A stretch of 64,000 nt of DNA from Agromyces sp. S2-1-8 (GTDB taxonomy: Bacteria > Actinomycetota > Actinomycetes > Actinomycetales > Microbacteriaceae), in assembly GCF_021129215.1 (NCBI RefSeq), contig NZ_JAJOLP010000001.1:806001-870000 (forward strand), read 5' to 3'. The position numbers and the translations under genes were made by a program. Positions 16,976-25,656 of this stretch are shown here, piece after piece (position 1 is the first letter of the stretch; each line of letters starts with the position of its first letter). Below the pieces are notes generated by a model. It did no database searches. It was not told the DNA's origin and saw nothing but the letters and a program-made list of their open reading frames with translations.

Positions 16976-17910
16976 CAGAAGTACCCGTCCTTCTTGCGGT
17001 CTTCCATCGCCGCCTCCGAGATGCGGTCGTCGGCGCGGGTCGCCCCCCGCTCGGTGAGCGTCGACTCGGCGACCTCGCGAACGACGGCCGCGACATCCAC
17101 GGCGTCGGACTCGACCGCACCCGTGCAGCTCATGTCGCCGACCGTGCGGTACCGCACGGTGCGGAGCTCGACGTGCTCGTCGGGGCGGGGCTGCGAGAAC
17201 TCGCCGACGCCGCGCCACATGCCGTCGCGGCGGAACACCTCGCGCTCGTGCGCGAAGTACAGCGGCGGCAGCTCGATGCCCTCGCGCTCGATGTACGCCC
17301 AGACGTCGAGCTCGGTCCAGTTCGAGATCGGGAAGGCGCGCACGTGCTGGCCGGGGGTGTGCCGGCCGTTGTAGAGGTTCCAGAGCTCAGGGCGCTGGTT
17401 GCGCGGGTCCCACTGGCCGAACTCGTCGCGCAGCGAGATGATGCGCTCCTTGGCCCGCGCCTTGTCCTCGTCGCGGCGGGCGCCGCCGAAGACCGCGTCG
17501 TGCCTGCCCGCGGCGATCGCGTCGAGCAGCGGCTGCGTCTGCAGGGGGTTGCGGGTGCCGTCGGCGCGCTCGTGCAGGCGGCCGTCGTCGATGTAGCGCT
17601 GCACCTCGGCGACCTCGAGTCGCAGGCCGAGTCGCTCGACCGTGCGGTCGCGGAACGCGATCACCTCGGGGAAGTTGTGCCCCGTGTCGACGTGCAGCAC
17701 GGGGAACGGCACGCGGCCCGGCCAGAACGCCTTCGTCGCGAGGTGGAGCACGACGACCGAGTCCTTGCCGCCCGAGAACAGCAGCACGGGCCGCTCGAAC
17801 TCGGCGACGACCTCGCGGATGATGTGGATCGCCTCGGCCTCGAGCAGGTCGAGGGCGTCGAGGCCCCTCGCCGGGGCGGTGGCAGTGCCGGTCAAGAACG
17901 TGTCGGTCAT
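16975..17910 (-). CDS. cysD: sulfate adenylyltransferase small subunit
   Basis: 311 residues of the PAPS reductase/ATP-sulfurylase PP-loop family: FSGGKDS at 45-51, HVDTGHNFPEVI, FGGARRDEDKARAKERI, and the standard end DRKKDGYF. Forms the APS-making enzyme with CysN. Overlaps cysH by 4 bp and cysN by 1 bp. Confidence 0.96.
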   Translation of the reverse strand: MTDTFLTGTATAPARGLDALDLLEAEAIHIIREVVAEFERPVLLFSGGKDSVVVLHLATKAFWPGRVPFPVLHVDTGHNFPEVIAFRDRTVERLGLRLEVAEVQRYIDDGRLHERADGTRNPLQTQPLLDAIAAGRHDAVFGGARRDEDKARAKERIISLRDEFGQWDPRNQRPELWNLYNGRHTPGQHVRAFPISNWTELDVWAYIEREGIELPPLYFAHEREVFRRDGMWRGVGEFSQPRPDEHVELRTVRYRTVGDMSCTGAVESDAVDVAAVVREVAESTLTERGATRADDRISEAAMEDRKKDGYF

Positions 17911-18650
17911 AGGTGCAACCCGCATTCCGTCTTGTCGAGGCCGGCCCAGCGGCCCGACCGGGGGTCTTCGCCCGCGGCGACGGGCTTCGTGCACGGCTCG
18001 CAGCCGATCGAGGGGTAGCCCTCGGTCAGCAGCGGGTTCACGGTCACCCCGAACGCGGCGGCGTGGTCGATGAGGTCGTCGAAGCTCCAGGCGGCGAGCG
18101 GGTTGACCTTCACGAGGCCGCTGCGCTCGTCCCATGCGACGAGCGGCGTGTCGGTGCGGGTCGGCGCCTCGTCGCGGCGCACGCCCGTGAACCAGAGTTC
18201 GTAGCCCGCGAGGGCGTCCTGCAGCGGGGCGACCTTGCGCATCGCGCAGCAGGCGCCCGGGTCGCGGGCGAAGAGGTCCTTGCCGTGCTTCGCGTCCTGC
18301 TCGGCGACGGTGAGCTCGGGAAGCACGTCGACGATGCGCACGTCGAGCGACGCGGCGACGCGGTCGCGGGTCTCGATCGTCTTCTGGAAGTGGTAGCCGG
18401 TCTCGAGGAACAGCACGTCGACGCCCGGCAGCGACTGCGCGACCACGTGCGGCAGCACGGCGTCGGCCATCGAGCAGGCGACGGCCGCGGCATCCACGTC
18501 GAAGTTGCGCGCCACCCAGGCGATCACTTCGTAGGCGGATGCCTCGCCGTCGGCGAGGCTCCGGAGCTCGGCGTTCCCCGCCTCGGCGAGGGCGCGGAGC
18601 GCGGCGGCGTCGCGCTTCGTGGTGGCGCGCGGGGCGAGCGAGACGCTCAT
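17907..18650 (-). CDS. cysH: APS reductase (assimilatory, 4Fe-4S type)
   Basis: 247 residues. Paired cysteines at 134-135 (ACCAMRKV) and 217/220 (GCEPC) form the CC...CxxC iron-sulfur set that marks adenylylsulfate rather than PAPS reductases. The catalytic cysteine is in the C-terminal ECGLH (Cys243). Reduces APS to sulfite with thioredoxin. Consistent with the lack of an APS kinase gene in the operon. Overlaps sir and cysD by 4 bp each. Confidence 0.95.
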   Translation of the reverse strand: MSVSLAPRATTKRDAAALRALAEAGNAELRSLADGEASAYEVIAWVARNFDVDAAAVACSMADAVLPHVVAQSLPGVDVLFLETGYHFQKTIETRDRVAASLDVRIVDVLPELTVAEQDAKHGKDLFARDPGACCAMRKVAPLQDALAGYELWFTGVRRDEAPTRTDTPLVAWDERSGLVKVNPLAAWSFDDLIDHAAAFGVTVNPLLTEGYPSIGCEPCTKPVAAGEDPRSGRWAGLDKTECGLHL

Positions 18651-20389
18651 CGCAGTTCTTCCTCCTCGGCGCGGTGGGCCCACTCGGCGAAGGTCTCGTC
18701 GGCTGCAGTATCGCGCTGCTCGAGGAACCGGCGCACGACCTTCTCGACGTAGTCGGCGAGGCCGTCGGCGGTCACCTTGAGGCCGCGCACGGTGCGGCCG
18801 GTGCCGGCCTCCTCGCGCGTCGTCGACGCGAGCCCGCCGCCGAGGTGCACCTGGAAGCCGGGGGTCTGGCCGCCGTCGCCGTCGGGCAGCAGCTGCCCCT
18901 TGAGGCCGATGTCGGCGGTCTGGATGCGGGCGCACGAGTTCGGGCAGCCGTTGACGTGCAGGCTGATCGGGTGCGGCAGCTCGATGCCCGCGAGGCGCTC
19001 CTCGAGGGCGATCACGGCGTCGGTCGCGGTCTGCTTCGTCTCGACGATCGCGAGCTTGCAGAACTCGATGCCCGTGCAGGCGATCGTGCCGCGGCGGATG
19101 AGGCTCGGTCGCGCCTGCAGGCCGAGCTCGTCGAGGCCGGCGACGACCCGCTCGACGTGCTCCTCGTCGATGTCGAGCAGCACGACCTTCTGGTGCGGGG
19201 TCGTGCGCAGCCGGCCCGAACCGACCGAGTCGAGCAGGTCGGCGAGGCGGGTGAGCGTCGTGCCCGAGATGCGGCCGACGAAGGGCGTCGCGCCGATGTA
19301 GAAGCGGCCGTCCTTCTGCTTGTGCACCCCGACGTGGTCGCCCTGGGCGAGCGGCTTCGGTGCGGCGGGGCCGTCGGGCAGCGGGTTCTCGAGGTACTCG
19401 GTCTCGAGCACCTGCCGGAACTTCTCGGCGCCCCAGTCGGCGACGAGGTACTTGAGTCGGGCGCGGTTGCGCAGGCGCCGGTAGCCGTAGTCGCGGAAGA
19501 TCGAGGTGACCCCGAGCCACACCTCGGCGACCCGCTCGGGCGCGACGAAGGCGTTCAGGCGCACCGCGAGGTGGGCGTTCGTCGACAGGCCGCCGCCGAC
19601 CCAGAGGTCGTAGCCGATGCCGAGCTCGGGGTGCTCGACCGCGACGAACGCCACGTCGTTGATCTCGTGCACGACGTCCTGGCTGGGGTGGCCCGTGATC
19701 GCCGACTTGAACTTGCGCGGCAGGTTCGCGAGCTCGGGGTCGCCGATGTAGCGCTCCTGGATCTCGAAGATCTGCGGCGTCGGGTCGATGAGCTCGTCGG
19801 CCGCGATGCCGGCGACCGGCGAGCCGAGGATGACGCGGGGCACGTCGCCGCACGCCTCGGTCGTCGACAGGCCGACGCCTTCGAGCCGGCGCCAGATCTC
19901 GGGCACGTCCTCGACTCGGATCCAGTGCAGCTGGATGTTCTGCCGGTCGGTCAGGTCGGCCGTGTCGCGTGCGAACTCGGTCGAGATGCCGCCGATGACG
20001 CGCAGCTGCTCGGTCGAGAGCTGGCCGCCGTCGATGCGCACGCGCAGCATGAAGAACTCGTCCTCGAGCTCGTGCGGCTCGAGGGTCGCGGTCTTGCCGC
20101 CGTCGATGCCGGGCGTGCGCTGCGTGTACAGGCCCCACCAGCGGAAGCGGCCGTGCAGGTCGGTGCCGTCGATCGACGAGAAGCCGCCCTTGGCGTAGAT
20201 CGTCTCGATGCGCTCGCGCACGGCGAGGCCGCCGTCCTCCTGCTTCCACTGCTCGTTGGCGTTGAGGGGCTCGGTGCCGTCGACCTTCCACTGGCCGTTG
20301 GGGCGGTTGGCGCCGGGGCGGGCGGGGCGGCCTTCGGGGCGCGCGGCGCGCTCCGGCCGTGCCGGTCGCACCGTCTCGCTCAGCGTCAC
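18647..20389 (-). CDS. sir: ferredoxin-dependent sulfite reductase (nitrite/sulfite reductase family)
   Basis: 580 residues with two ferrodoxin-like/siroheme-binding repeats. The siroheme-4Fe4S cysteines are C438 and C444 (ACTGIEFCK) and C482 and C486 (NGCPNSC). It reduces sulfite to sulfide. It heads the operon; GTG start at 20389 with AGGAGG 6 bp before. Siroheme synthesis (cobA), the reductase (fprA) and ferredoxin (fdxA) in the same operon favour sulfite over nitrite as substrate. Confidence 0.93.
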   Translation of the reverse strand: MTLSETVRPARPERAARPEGRPARPGANRPNGQWKVDGTEPLNANEQWKQEDGGLAVRERIETIYAKGGFSSIDGTDLHGRFRWWGLYTQRTPGIDGGKTATLEPHELEDEFFMLRVRIDGGQLSTEQLRVIGGISTEFARDTADLTDRQNIQLHWIRVEDVPEIWRRLEGVGLSTTEACGDVPRVILGSPVAGIAADELIDPTPQIFEIQERYIGDPELANLPRKFKSAITGHPSQDVVHEINDVAFVAVEHPELGIGYDLWVGGGLSTNAHLAVRLNAFVAPERVAEVWLGVTSIFRDYGYRRLRNRARLKYLVADWGAEKFRQVLETEYLENPLPDGPAAPKPLAQGDHVGVHKQKDGRFYIGATPFVGRISGTTLTRLADLLDSVGSGRLRTTPHQKVVLLDIDEEHVERVVAGLDELGLQARPSLIRRGTIACTGIEFCKLAIVETKQTATDAVIALEERLAGIELPHPISLHVNGCPNSCARIQTADIGLKGQLLPDGDGGQTPGFQVHLGGGLASTTREEAGTGRTVRGLKVTADGLADYVEKVVRRFLEQRDTAADETFAEWAHRAEEEELR

Positions 20390-20494
20390 GAGAGCCTCCT
20401 GATGGGTCGAAGCGACGATGGATGTCTCGCCGCTGAGCCGACGTTAGGCGAGGCATCCTCGGGCGGCACCTTCGTGACGGCGGCGCCCGTCACG

Positions 20495-20533
20495 TTGCGT
20501 CACGGCCCGTCGCACGGCGCCGCATTGCGTCAC
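20495..20533. promoter_or_regulatory. two direct TTGCGTCAC repeats, 30 bp apart, in the divergent sir/radical-SAM promoter region
   Basis: TTGCGTCAC at 20495-20503 and 20525-20533, on the same helix face (about three turns). A further CGTCACG lies at 20489-20494 and GTGACGG at 20474. They sit in the 209-bp region between the divergent sulfur operon and the radical SAM cassette. A transcription factor site is suspected; the factor is unknown. Confidence 0.4.
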
Positions 20534-20598
20534 AGTCTTGACATGGCGGGCGGGCGCGGTGCTCCCGCCCGGCACATCCCGCCCGCTATCGTGAGCGC

Positions 20599-22248
20599 AT
20601 GCCGACCGCCGCTGGTACCGGAATGCCCCTGCGGGACCACCGCATCCACCGATACGTCAACGCGTTCTGCCCGCGGTGCCACGAGGAGGACCCCGAGCGA
20701 CCGCTCGCCGACGTCGCCCGGCTCTCGGGTTGGCTGGCGATCCGCGACGACCGCGTCTGGCTCGAGCGCGGCTGCCCCACGCACGGGCTCGTGTCGACGA
20801 TGTACGACGAGTCGCCCGAGATCCTGAGCTACCTCGAGCAGTGGACCGCGCCGACGAAGGTGCACACCCCAGACCTCGCGGGCAACTTCAAGCCCGTGCC
20901 GTCGGCGTACGAGGACGGCCTGCCCGAGATGCAGACGCAGCACACGTGCATCCTGCTCGAGGACCTCACCGACCACTGCAACCTGCGCTGCCCGACCTGC
21001 TTCGCCGAGTCGGGGCCGGCGGCGACCGCGGTCGCGCCGCTCGCCGAGGTGCTCGCCTCGGTCGACGCGAAGCTCGCTCGCGAGAACGACCGCATCGACG
21101 TGCTCATGCTCTCGGGGGGCGAGCCGACCCTCTACCCATGGCTCGAGCAGCTGCTCGACCACCTCGTCGCGCGACCGGTCGTGCGCATCCTGCTGAACTC
21201 GAACGGACTGCGCATCGCGCAGGACGACGCCCTCGTCGAGACGCTGAAGAAGCACCGCGAGCGCGTCGAGGTGTACCTGCAGTTCGACGGCGAGAGCGCC
21301 GAGGCGTCGGCCTATCACCGCGGCGCCGACATCCGCCGCTTCAAGGACCGCGCGCTCGAGCGCCTGTCGGAGGCGGGCGTGTTCACGACGCTCACCATGA
21401 CCGCCGCGCTCGGCGTGAACGACGGCGAGATCGGCGCGGTGATCCGGCGGGCGATGACGACGCCGTACGTCGGCGGAGTGACGATCCAGCCCGTGTTCGG
21501 CTCGGGGCGCTCGGCCGGCATCGACCCGAACGACCGGCTCACGCACACGGGCGTGCTCGCCCGGCTCGAGGCGCAGACGGGCGGCGAGGTCACCTGGCGC
21601 GACCTCACCGCGCTGCCCTGCAGCCATCCGCACTGCTGCTCGGTCGGCTACCTGCTGAAGGATGACTCGGGCACCTGGAACTCGCTCACCGCCCTCGTCG
21701 GCCACGACCGGTTGAAGGAGTTCCTCGACCTCAACCCCGACCTCATCGCGAACCGCATCGCCGACAGCAACATCAACCAGGCCCTGAAGGACAGTGTGAA
21801 GCAGTCGCTGCTCGACCTGCTCAGCGAGCAGTCGTCGCTGTCGCACCCGTCGATCGCGACGCTGTGGAAGGACATCTGCACGGGCTGCGACCTCGGCATC
21901 GGCACCCTCACCCAGCTCGCGAGCTCGGCGCTGCCGGGGCAGCACAAGCGGCTGCGGCGGTTCCTCGGCGAACGCGTCAAGCGCATCACGGTGAAGCCCT
22001 TCATGGACATCAACACGATGATCGAGGAGCGCCTCACCCAGTGCTGCGTGCACGTCGCGACGGTGAACGCAGAGACCTCGGCGCACCAGTGCGCGCCGTT
22101 CTGCGCGGTGCAGGCGTGGGCGCCGCTCGGGCGCACGCGCATCTCGACCGCGACGGGCTCGGCCGGGGCGTCCGCCGCTCGTGACGGCGCGGCAGGCGGC
22201 GCCGGCGCGGCAGGCGGTCGCCGCCGACTGCCGGTGACGGTGGCGTGA
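20599..22248 (+). CDS. radical SAM protein, tetraether synthase/MJ0619-like
   Basis: 549 residues. The radical SAM triad is C127-x3-C131-x2-C134 (CNLRCPTC) with the SAM motif LMLSGGEPTLYP after it. Extra cysteines occur before it (C24, C27 in FCPRCH; C59 in RGCPTHG) and after it (LPCSHPHCC; DICTGCD; TQCCVHVAT; CAPFC), enough for auxiliary clusters and a rubredoxin-like site. This cysteine layout resembles the archaeal tetraether lipid synthase/MJ0619 family and its bacterial relatives. The last 45 residues are a low-complexity Gly/Ala/Arg tail. First gene of a four-gene plus-strand cassette. Reaction unknown; an sp3 C-C coupling or methylation on a lipid chain is inference. Confidence 0.8.
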   Translation: MPTAAGTGMPLRDHRIHRYVNAFCPRCHEEDPERPLADVARLSGWLAIRDDRVWLERGCPTHGLVSTMYDESPEILSYLEQWTAPTKVHTPDLAGNFKPVPSAYEDGLPEMQTQHTCILLEDLTDHCNLRCPTCFAESGPAATAVAPLAEVLASVDAKLARENDRIDVLMLSGGEPTLYPWLEQLLDHLVARPVVRILLNSNGLRIAQDDALVETLKKHRERVEVYLQFDGESAEASAYHRGADIRRFKDRALERLSEAGVFTTLTMTAALGVNDGEIGAVIRRAMTTPYVGGVTIQPVFGSGRSAGIDPNDRLTHTGVLARLEAQTGGEVTWRDLTALPCSHPHCCSVGYLLKDDSGTWNSLTALVGHDRLKEFLDLNPDLIANRIADSNINQALKDSVKQSLLDLLSEQSSLSHPSIATLWKDICTGCDLGIGTLTQLASSALPGQHKRLRRFLGERVKRITVKPFMDINTMIEERLTQCCVHVATVNAETSAHQCAPFCAVQAWAPLGRTRISTATGSAGASAARDGAAGGAGAAGGRRRLPVTVA

Positions 22249-22287
22249 GCCGGCGGCCGACGGCATGACGGGCGAGGGAGTGAGCGC

Positions 22288-22632
22288 ATGAGCAGCACGG
22301 GCGACGAGTTCGGCACCTGGGACCCCTCGGGCCTGAACCGCTTCGACGAGACGGTCGGCGCGCCCGCGGCCGCGGCGCCGTACGACCCGTTGCGGCTGTG
22401 CGTCTTCGCGACGATCGCCCTCATCACCTGCGTCTTCGGCCCGATCTCGCTTGCCGTGTTCGCGGGCATCGCGATCGCGGGATACGCCAGGGCCCGCCGG
22501 GCGGGCCTCCTGCGCTCGAAGTGCAAGCTCGGCGACACCCGCAACGTGCTCGCCTACCTCGTCGTGCTCGAGGTGCTCGCGCTCGCCGCGGTGCCGTTCT
22601 GGGTCATGCTCTGGGCCCGGATCTGGAGCTGA
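22288..22632 (+). CDS. small two-helix membrane protein (DUF4190-like)
   Basis: 114 residues. An acidic, aspartate-containing N-terminus is followed by helix 1 (about 35-65, rich in Phe/Ala/Ile), a basic loop (ARARRAGLLRSKCKLGD) and helix 2 (about 88-111). The general layout resembles DUF4190-type proteins. GGGAG precedes the ATG. It sits 39 bp after the radical SAM gene and 4 bp before the Lgt-like gene, so presumably the same transcript and the same membrane process. Confidence 0.7.
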   Translation: MSSTGDEFGTWDPSGLNRFDETVGAPAAAAPYDPLRLCVFATIALITCVFGPISLAVFAGIAIAGYARARRAGLLRSKCKLGDTRNVLAYLVVLEVLALAAVPFWVMLWARIWS

Positions 22633-22636
22633 GCGC

Positions 22637-23443
22637 ATGTTCCCGACGCTGCCCGATCTGATCGGCTGGGGGCCGCCGCTCGACACCCACTCGGTGTTCG
22701 TCGCGCTCGCCATGCTCGCGGCCGGCCTCGTCTTCGTCATCGAGTCCCGCCGCCGCGGGCAGACCGACGCGCGGGTCGCGGCGCTCGTGCTCGGAGCGCT
22801 CGCCGGGGCCGCGCTGTTCTCGCGGCTCGGCACGTGGGCCCGGCATCTCGACCCGTCGCAGAACCTCGACCTCGTCACGCAGCTCACGCGCGGCAACGCC
22901 TCGGTGCTGAGCGCGCTCGTCGGCGCCTGGCTCGGCGTGCACGTCGCGAAGCGCATCGTGAAGTACCCGTTGCGCACCGGCGACCTCTTCGCCCCCGCGG
23001 TCGCGCTCGCCATGGCCATCGGCCGGTTCGGATGCCTCTTCACCGAGCTGCCCGGAACCCCGACCGGCTCCGGCTGGGGCATCGTGCTCGACGAGGCCGC
23101 CGCCGCTCGGGTCGGCGGGCCGGCGGGCGTGCCGCTGCATCCGAGCTTCGTCTACGAGATCGCCTTCCAGGCCGCCGCATTCGTCGCGCTGTGGTTCTGG
23201 CTCCGGCACAAGCCGATCGCCGCGGGCGAGACGCTCACGATCTACATCGCCGCGTACGCGATCTTCCGATTCTTCGTGGAGTTCGTGCGCGGCAACGAGG
23301 TCGCCTGGATGGGGCTGACCCGTCCGCAGATGTTCCTGTTGGTCACGATCCCGCTGCTGCTGGCCCGCCTCGCCTGGAAGGCGTCGCGCGGCCGGCTCGC
23401 CGCGAACCGAGAGAGGATGGCCGTCGATGGTGCCCGATCCTGA
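22637..23443 (+). CDS. Lgt-like (prolipoprotein diacylglyceryl transferase family) membrane protein
   Basis: 268 residues, about seven membrane helices. The Lgt signature region is present: GRFGCLF (129-135), then PLHPSFVYE (166-174) and a late RFFVEFVRGNE. The canonical HGG motif of true Lgt is replaced by SALVGAWLG (92-100). It therefore belongs to a divergent Lgt-like group rather than the housekeeping enzyme. Family knowledge suggests recognition of phosphatidylglycerol-type lipids. Beside a tetraether-synthase-like radical SAM gene, a lipid-handling role is likely but unproven. Confidence 0.75.
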   Translation: MFPTLPDLIGWGPPLDTHSVFVALAMLAAGLVFVIESRRRGQTDARVAALVLGALAGAALFSRLGTWARHLDPSQNLDLVTQLTRGNASVLSALVGAWLGVHVAKRIVKYPLRTGDLFAPAVALAMAIGRFGCLFTELPGTPTGSGWGIVLDEAAAARVGGPAGVPLHPSFVYEIAFQAAAFVALWFWLRHKPIAAGETLTIYIAAYAIFRFFVEFVRGNEVAWMGLTRPQMFLLVTIPLLLARLAWKASRGRLAANRERMAVDGARS

Positions 23444-23969
23444 AGAGCCCACGCCTGAAGAGCCCACGCCTGAAGGGCCGGCGCCTGAAGAGCCGGCCGT
23501 CGAACCGCCTGCGGCCGAAGCACCCGCGGTCGGCGGACCGACGGCGCCCGCGGCATCCGGCCCGGTGCCGCCGCCACCGCCGCCCCCGCCGCCATCGGGC
23601 TCGACGGCCCCGCCGTCGTACGGCCCGCCGCCCGGAGGCGGACCGACGCCGCTGCCCTACGACCCGTCGGTCGCACCGCCCCCGGCCGGTCTCAGCACGG
23701 GCGCCGGCATCGGCATCGGGGTCGGCATCGGCTGCGGGGCGCACGTGCTCGCGGGCGTGCTCATGCTCGCCACGATGCTCGTCGGCAGCAGCGCGCTGGG
23801 CGGCCCGACGTTCCTCGGAATCACCTGGCCGTTCGTGCTCGTCGCACTCGCCGCGATCGTGATGCTCTTCTTCAAGAAGACGCGCGGCATCGCGCTCGGC
23901 ATCCTCATCGTCGCGGCGGCCGCGTGGATCGTCGTGCTCGGCCCGTGCCTCGGCATGGTCGGCATCTGA
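23427..23969 (+). CDS. proline-rich membrane protein with 15-bp tandem repeats
   Basis: 180 residues. Residues 1-90 are Pro/Glu/Ala-rich and begin with repeated PEEPT/PEGPA units, encoded by about four tandem 15-bp copies at 23440-23497. Residues 91-180 form about three membrane helices, the first Gly/Ile-rich (GAGIGIGVGIGCG). It overlaps the end of the Lgt-like gene by 17 bp, so it is co-translated with the cassette. No family recognised. Confidence 0.7.
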   Translation: MVPDPEEPTPEEPTPEGPAPEEPAVEPPAAEAPAVGGPTAPAASGPVPPPPPPPPPSGSTAPPSYGPPPGGGPTPLPYDPSVAPPPAGLSTGAGIGIGVGIGCGAHVLAGVLMLATMLVGSSALGGPTFLGITWPFVLVALAAIVMLFFKKTRGIALGILIVAAAAWIVVLGPCLGMVGI

Positions 23970-24064
23970 TCGCGCCGACGAGCACCGCAGGTGCAGCGTG
24001 CGGCTACGCTCTCCCTGTTCCGCACTTCCGTTCCGCCCGCCGACGACGCCCGAGACGAGACGAC

Positions 24065-24589
24065 ATGCACCCGAACGACACCGCAGCGCCCGAACCCGCC
24101 CGCCCGACCCGCCGATCGCTCCGCGCCGCGGCCCGTCGCACGGCGGCGCCTGCCGCCCTGCTCGTGGCCATCGCGCTCTCGTCGACCGCGTGCACGACGT
24201 CGACGACTCCACCGGCTGCGGCAGCGCCCGAGACCACCCCGGCGGCCGACCTCCCGCTCTCCGCTGCACCCGACGCCGCGCTGCTCTGCGGTCAGGCGAG
24301 CGCGTTCGAGGGCATCCGGTACCGCTCCGAATGGGAGCACGGAGAGGGCCTCATCGACGACGCCGGGTACGAGTCGCGCGTCGCGGCACTCCACGACGCC
24401 TGGACCTTGCTCGTCGCGGGCGACACCGACGTCACCCCGGCGGTGAAGTACGTGCAGCGCGTGGTGTCGGACGGCGGGCTCGACTCCCCGGCCGGAGAGT
24501 TCCAGACGGCGATGGCCGAGCTGGCCGAGGCCTGCGACGCCGCCGGCTCGACGATCTCGATCTCCGCCCTTCCCGGACAGGGCGGCTGA
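24065..24589 (+). CDS. putative lipoprotein of unknown function
   Basis: 174 residues. Twin-arginine-rich N-terminus, hydrophobic core and lipobox SSTAC (Cys43). The mature domain carries two cysteines (LLCGQ near 76 and EACD near 160) that could pair. ATG 24065 gives the compact signal. Same strand as the radical SAM cassette but 95 bp downstream, so its link to that cassette is uncertain. Confidence 0.65.
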   Translation: MHPNDTAAPEPARPTRRSLRAAARRTAAPAALLVAIALSSTACTTSTTPPAAAAPETTPAADLPLSAAPDAALLCGQASAFEGIRYRSEWEHGEGLIDDAGYESRVAALHDAWTLLVAGDTDVTPAVKYVQRVVSDGGLDSPAGEFQTAMAELAEACDAAGSTISISALPGQGG

Positions 24590-24593
24590 GCGG

Positions 24594-24637
24594 GGTCTCG
24601 AGACGCCCGCTGCGCTCCGGGTCCTCTCGAAGCCACC
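24594..24637. repeat. interspersed repeat copy between convergent genes
   Basis: Begins GGTCTCGAGACGCCCGC and ends CTCGAAGCCACC, a degenerate single unit of the family also seen at 13601, 26536, 28583, 56507 and 59090. It fills exactly the gap between the lipoprotein stop and the chelatase stop. Confidence 0.6.
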
Positions 24638-25372
24638 TCAGCGAGCGCCGAGTGCGGCGTCGTAGCGGTCGAGCACGATCTCGACGAGCTCGGCGGGCGG
24701 CGCCGCATCGGGCACGAGCAGCGGGACGGTGACGACGTCGGCGCCGGCGGTCTCGGCGAGGTCCTGGAAGTAGCCGGGCGCGAGCAGGTAGCTCGCGACG
24801 ACGACGCGCGCGCCCGAGGCATCCGCCCTCGCCTGCTCGACGGCCGCCGACAGCAGCGGTTCGGCTGCCGAGAGGAACCCGAGCCCGATGTCGCGCCCCG
24901 TCGCCGCCGCGAGCCGCTCGCGCATGTCGTGGCAGTCGCGCACCGCGCGCCAATCGCTCGAGCCCGCGACCGAGAGCACGACCGCGTCGTCGTCGCGAAC
25001 GCCGGCCTCGGCGAGGCGGCGGGCGAGCACGGTCGCGAGCCGGTCGTCGGGCCCGAGGGCTCCCGCGAGTGCGACGCGCCGGTCGGCGGCCGCCTCGACC
25101 GCCTCGGTCAGGTCGACGTGCACGTGATACCCCGCCGACAGCAGGAGCGGCACGACGACGGCGGGCTCGCCCGGCGCGAGCGAGGCGAGGGTCGCGGGCA
25201 CGTCGGGCTGCTCGACGTCGACGTGTCCGAGGCGGGCCGACGGTGCAGCATCCGGATGCCTCGTGCCGAGCGCCTCGGCGACCGCGTCGTGCAGCGCGCG
25301 CACCGCCCGCCGCCCTTCGGGCGACGAGGTGCCGTGCGAGATGCCCACGAGGGCGGGAGCGGACGCCGTCAT
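24638..25372 (-). CDS. sirohydrochlorin ferrochelatase-like protein (CbiX/SirB family)
   Basis: 244 residues with two CbiX-type half domains: GISHGTSSPEGRR at 10-22, metal-side histidines in SAGYHVHVDL, and a second half around GLGFLSAAEP and PGYFQDL. Inserts iron (or cobalt) into sirohydrochlorin, the last step to siroheme. Not in the sulfate operon but close to it, and functionally needed by the sulfite reductase. Start ATG 25372; no clear ribosome site. Confidence 0.82.
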   Translation of the reverse strand: MTASAPALVGISHGTSSPEGRRAVRALHDAVAEALGTRHPDAAPSARLGHVDVEQPDVPATLASLAPGEPAVVVPLLLSAGYHVHVDLTEAVEAAADRRVALAGALGPDDRLATVLARRLAEAGVRDDDAVVLSVAGSSDWRAVRDCHDMRERLAAATGRDIGLGFLSAAEPLLSAAVEQARADASGARVVVASYLLAPGYFQDLAETAGADVVTVPLLVPDAAPPAELVEIVLDRYDAALGAR

Positions 25373-25582
25373 CGTGCCATCGTCGCAGACCCGGGTTGCG
25401 CACGTGTTTCGTGTTGCGCCGGGCGACCCGTTCCGAGACGGCCGTCGGCGAGGCGGGCCTCGGCGAGTCGGCGCGGGCCGCGACGGCTCGTCTGCCAGCG
25501 GGTCGGGGATGTCGACGGCGCCCCTCGACTCGAGGAAGGCGTTCGTCGTCGTCGTGAGCGCCGATCTCGGCCACGACGAACT

Positions 25583-25650
25583 GTAGGAACTTCTGCGCGA
25601 CACGCCGCGTCCGGCGGCTGCGCCACCGGCGGGTCGGGAGAAGTTCCTAC
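25583..25650. repeat. inverted repeat with 12-bp perfect arms
   Basis: GTAGGAACTTCT (25583-25594) and AGAAGTTCCTAC (25639-25650) flank a 44-bp GC-rich spacer. It lies in the 346-bp gap 25373-25718, which holds no supportable gene. A small non-autonomous element or a large hairpin is possible. Confidence 0.5.
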
Positions 25651-25656
25651 ATTCGC

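Noticed and set aside
20538..20543. TTGACA considered as the -35 of the radical SAM operon
   Set aside because: No acceptable -10 hexamer lies 16-18 bp downstream; TATCGT near 20587 is too far.
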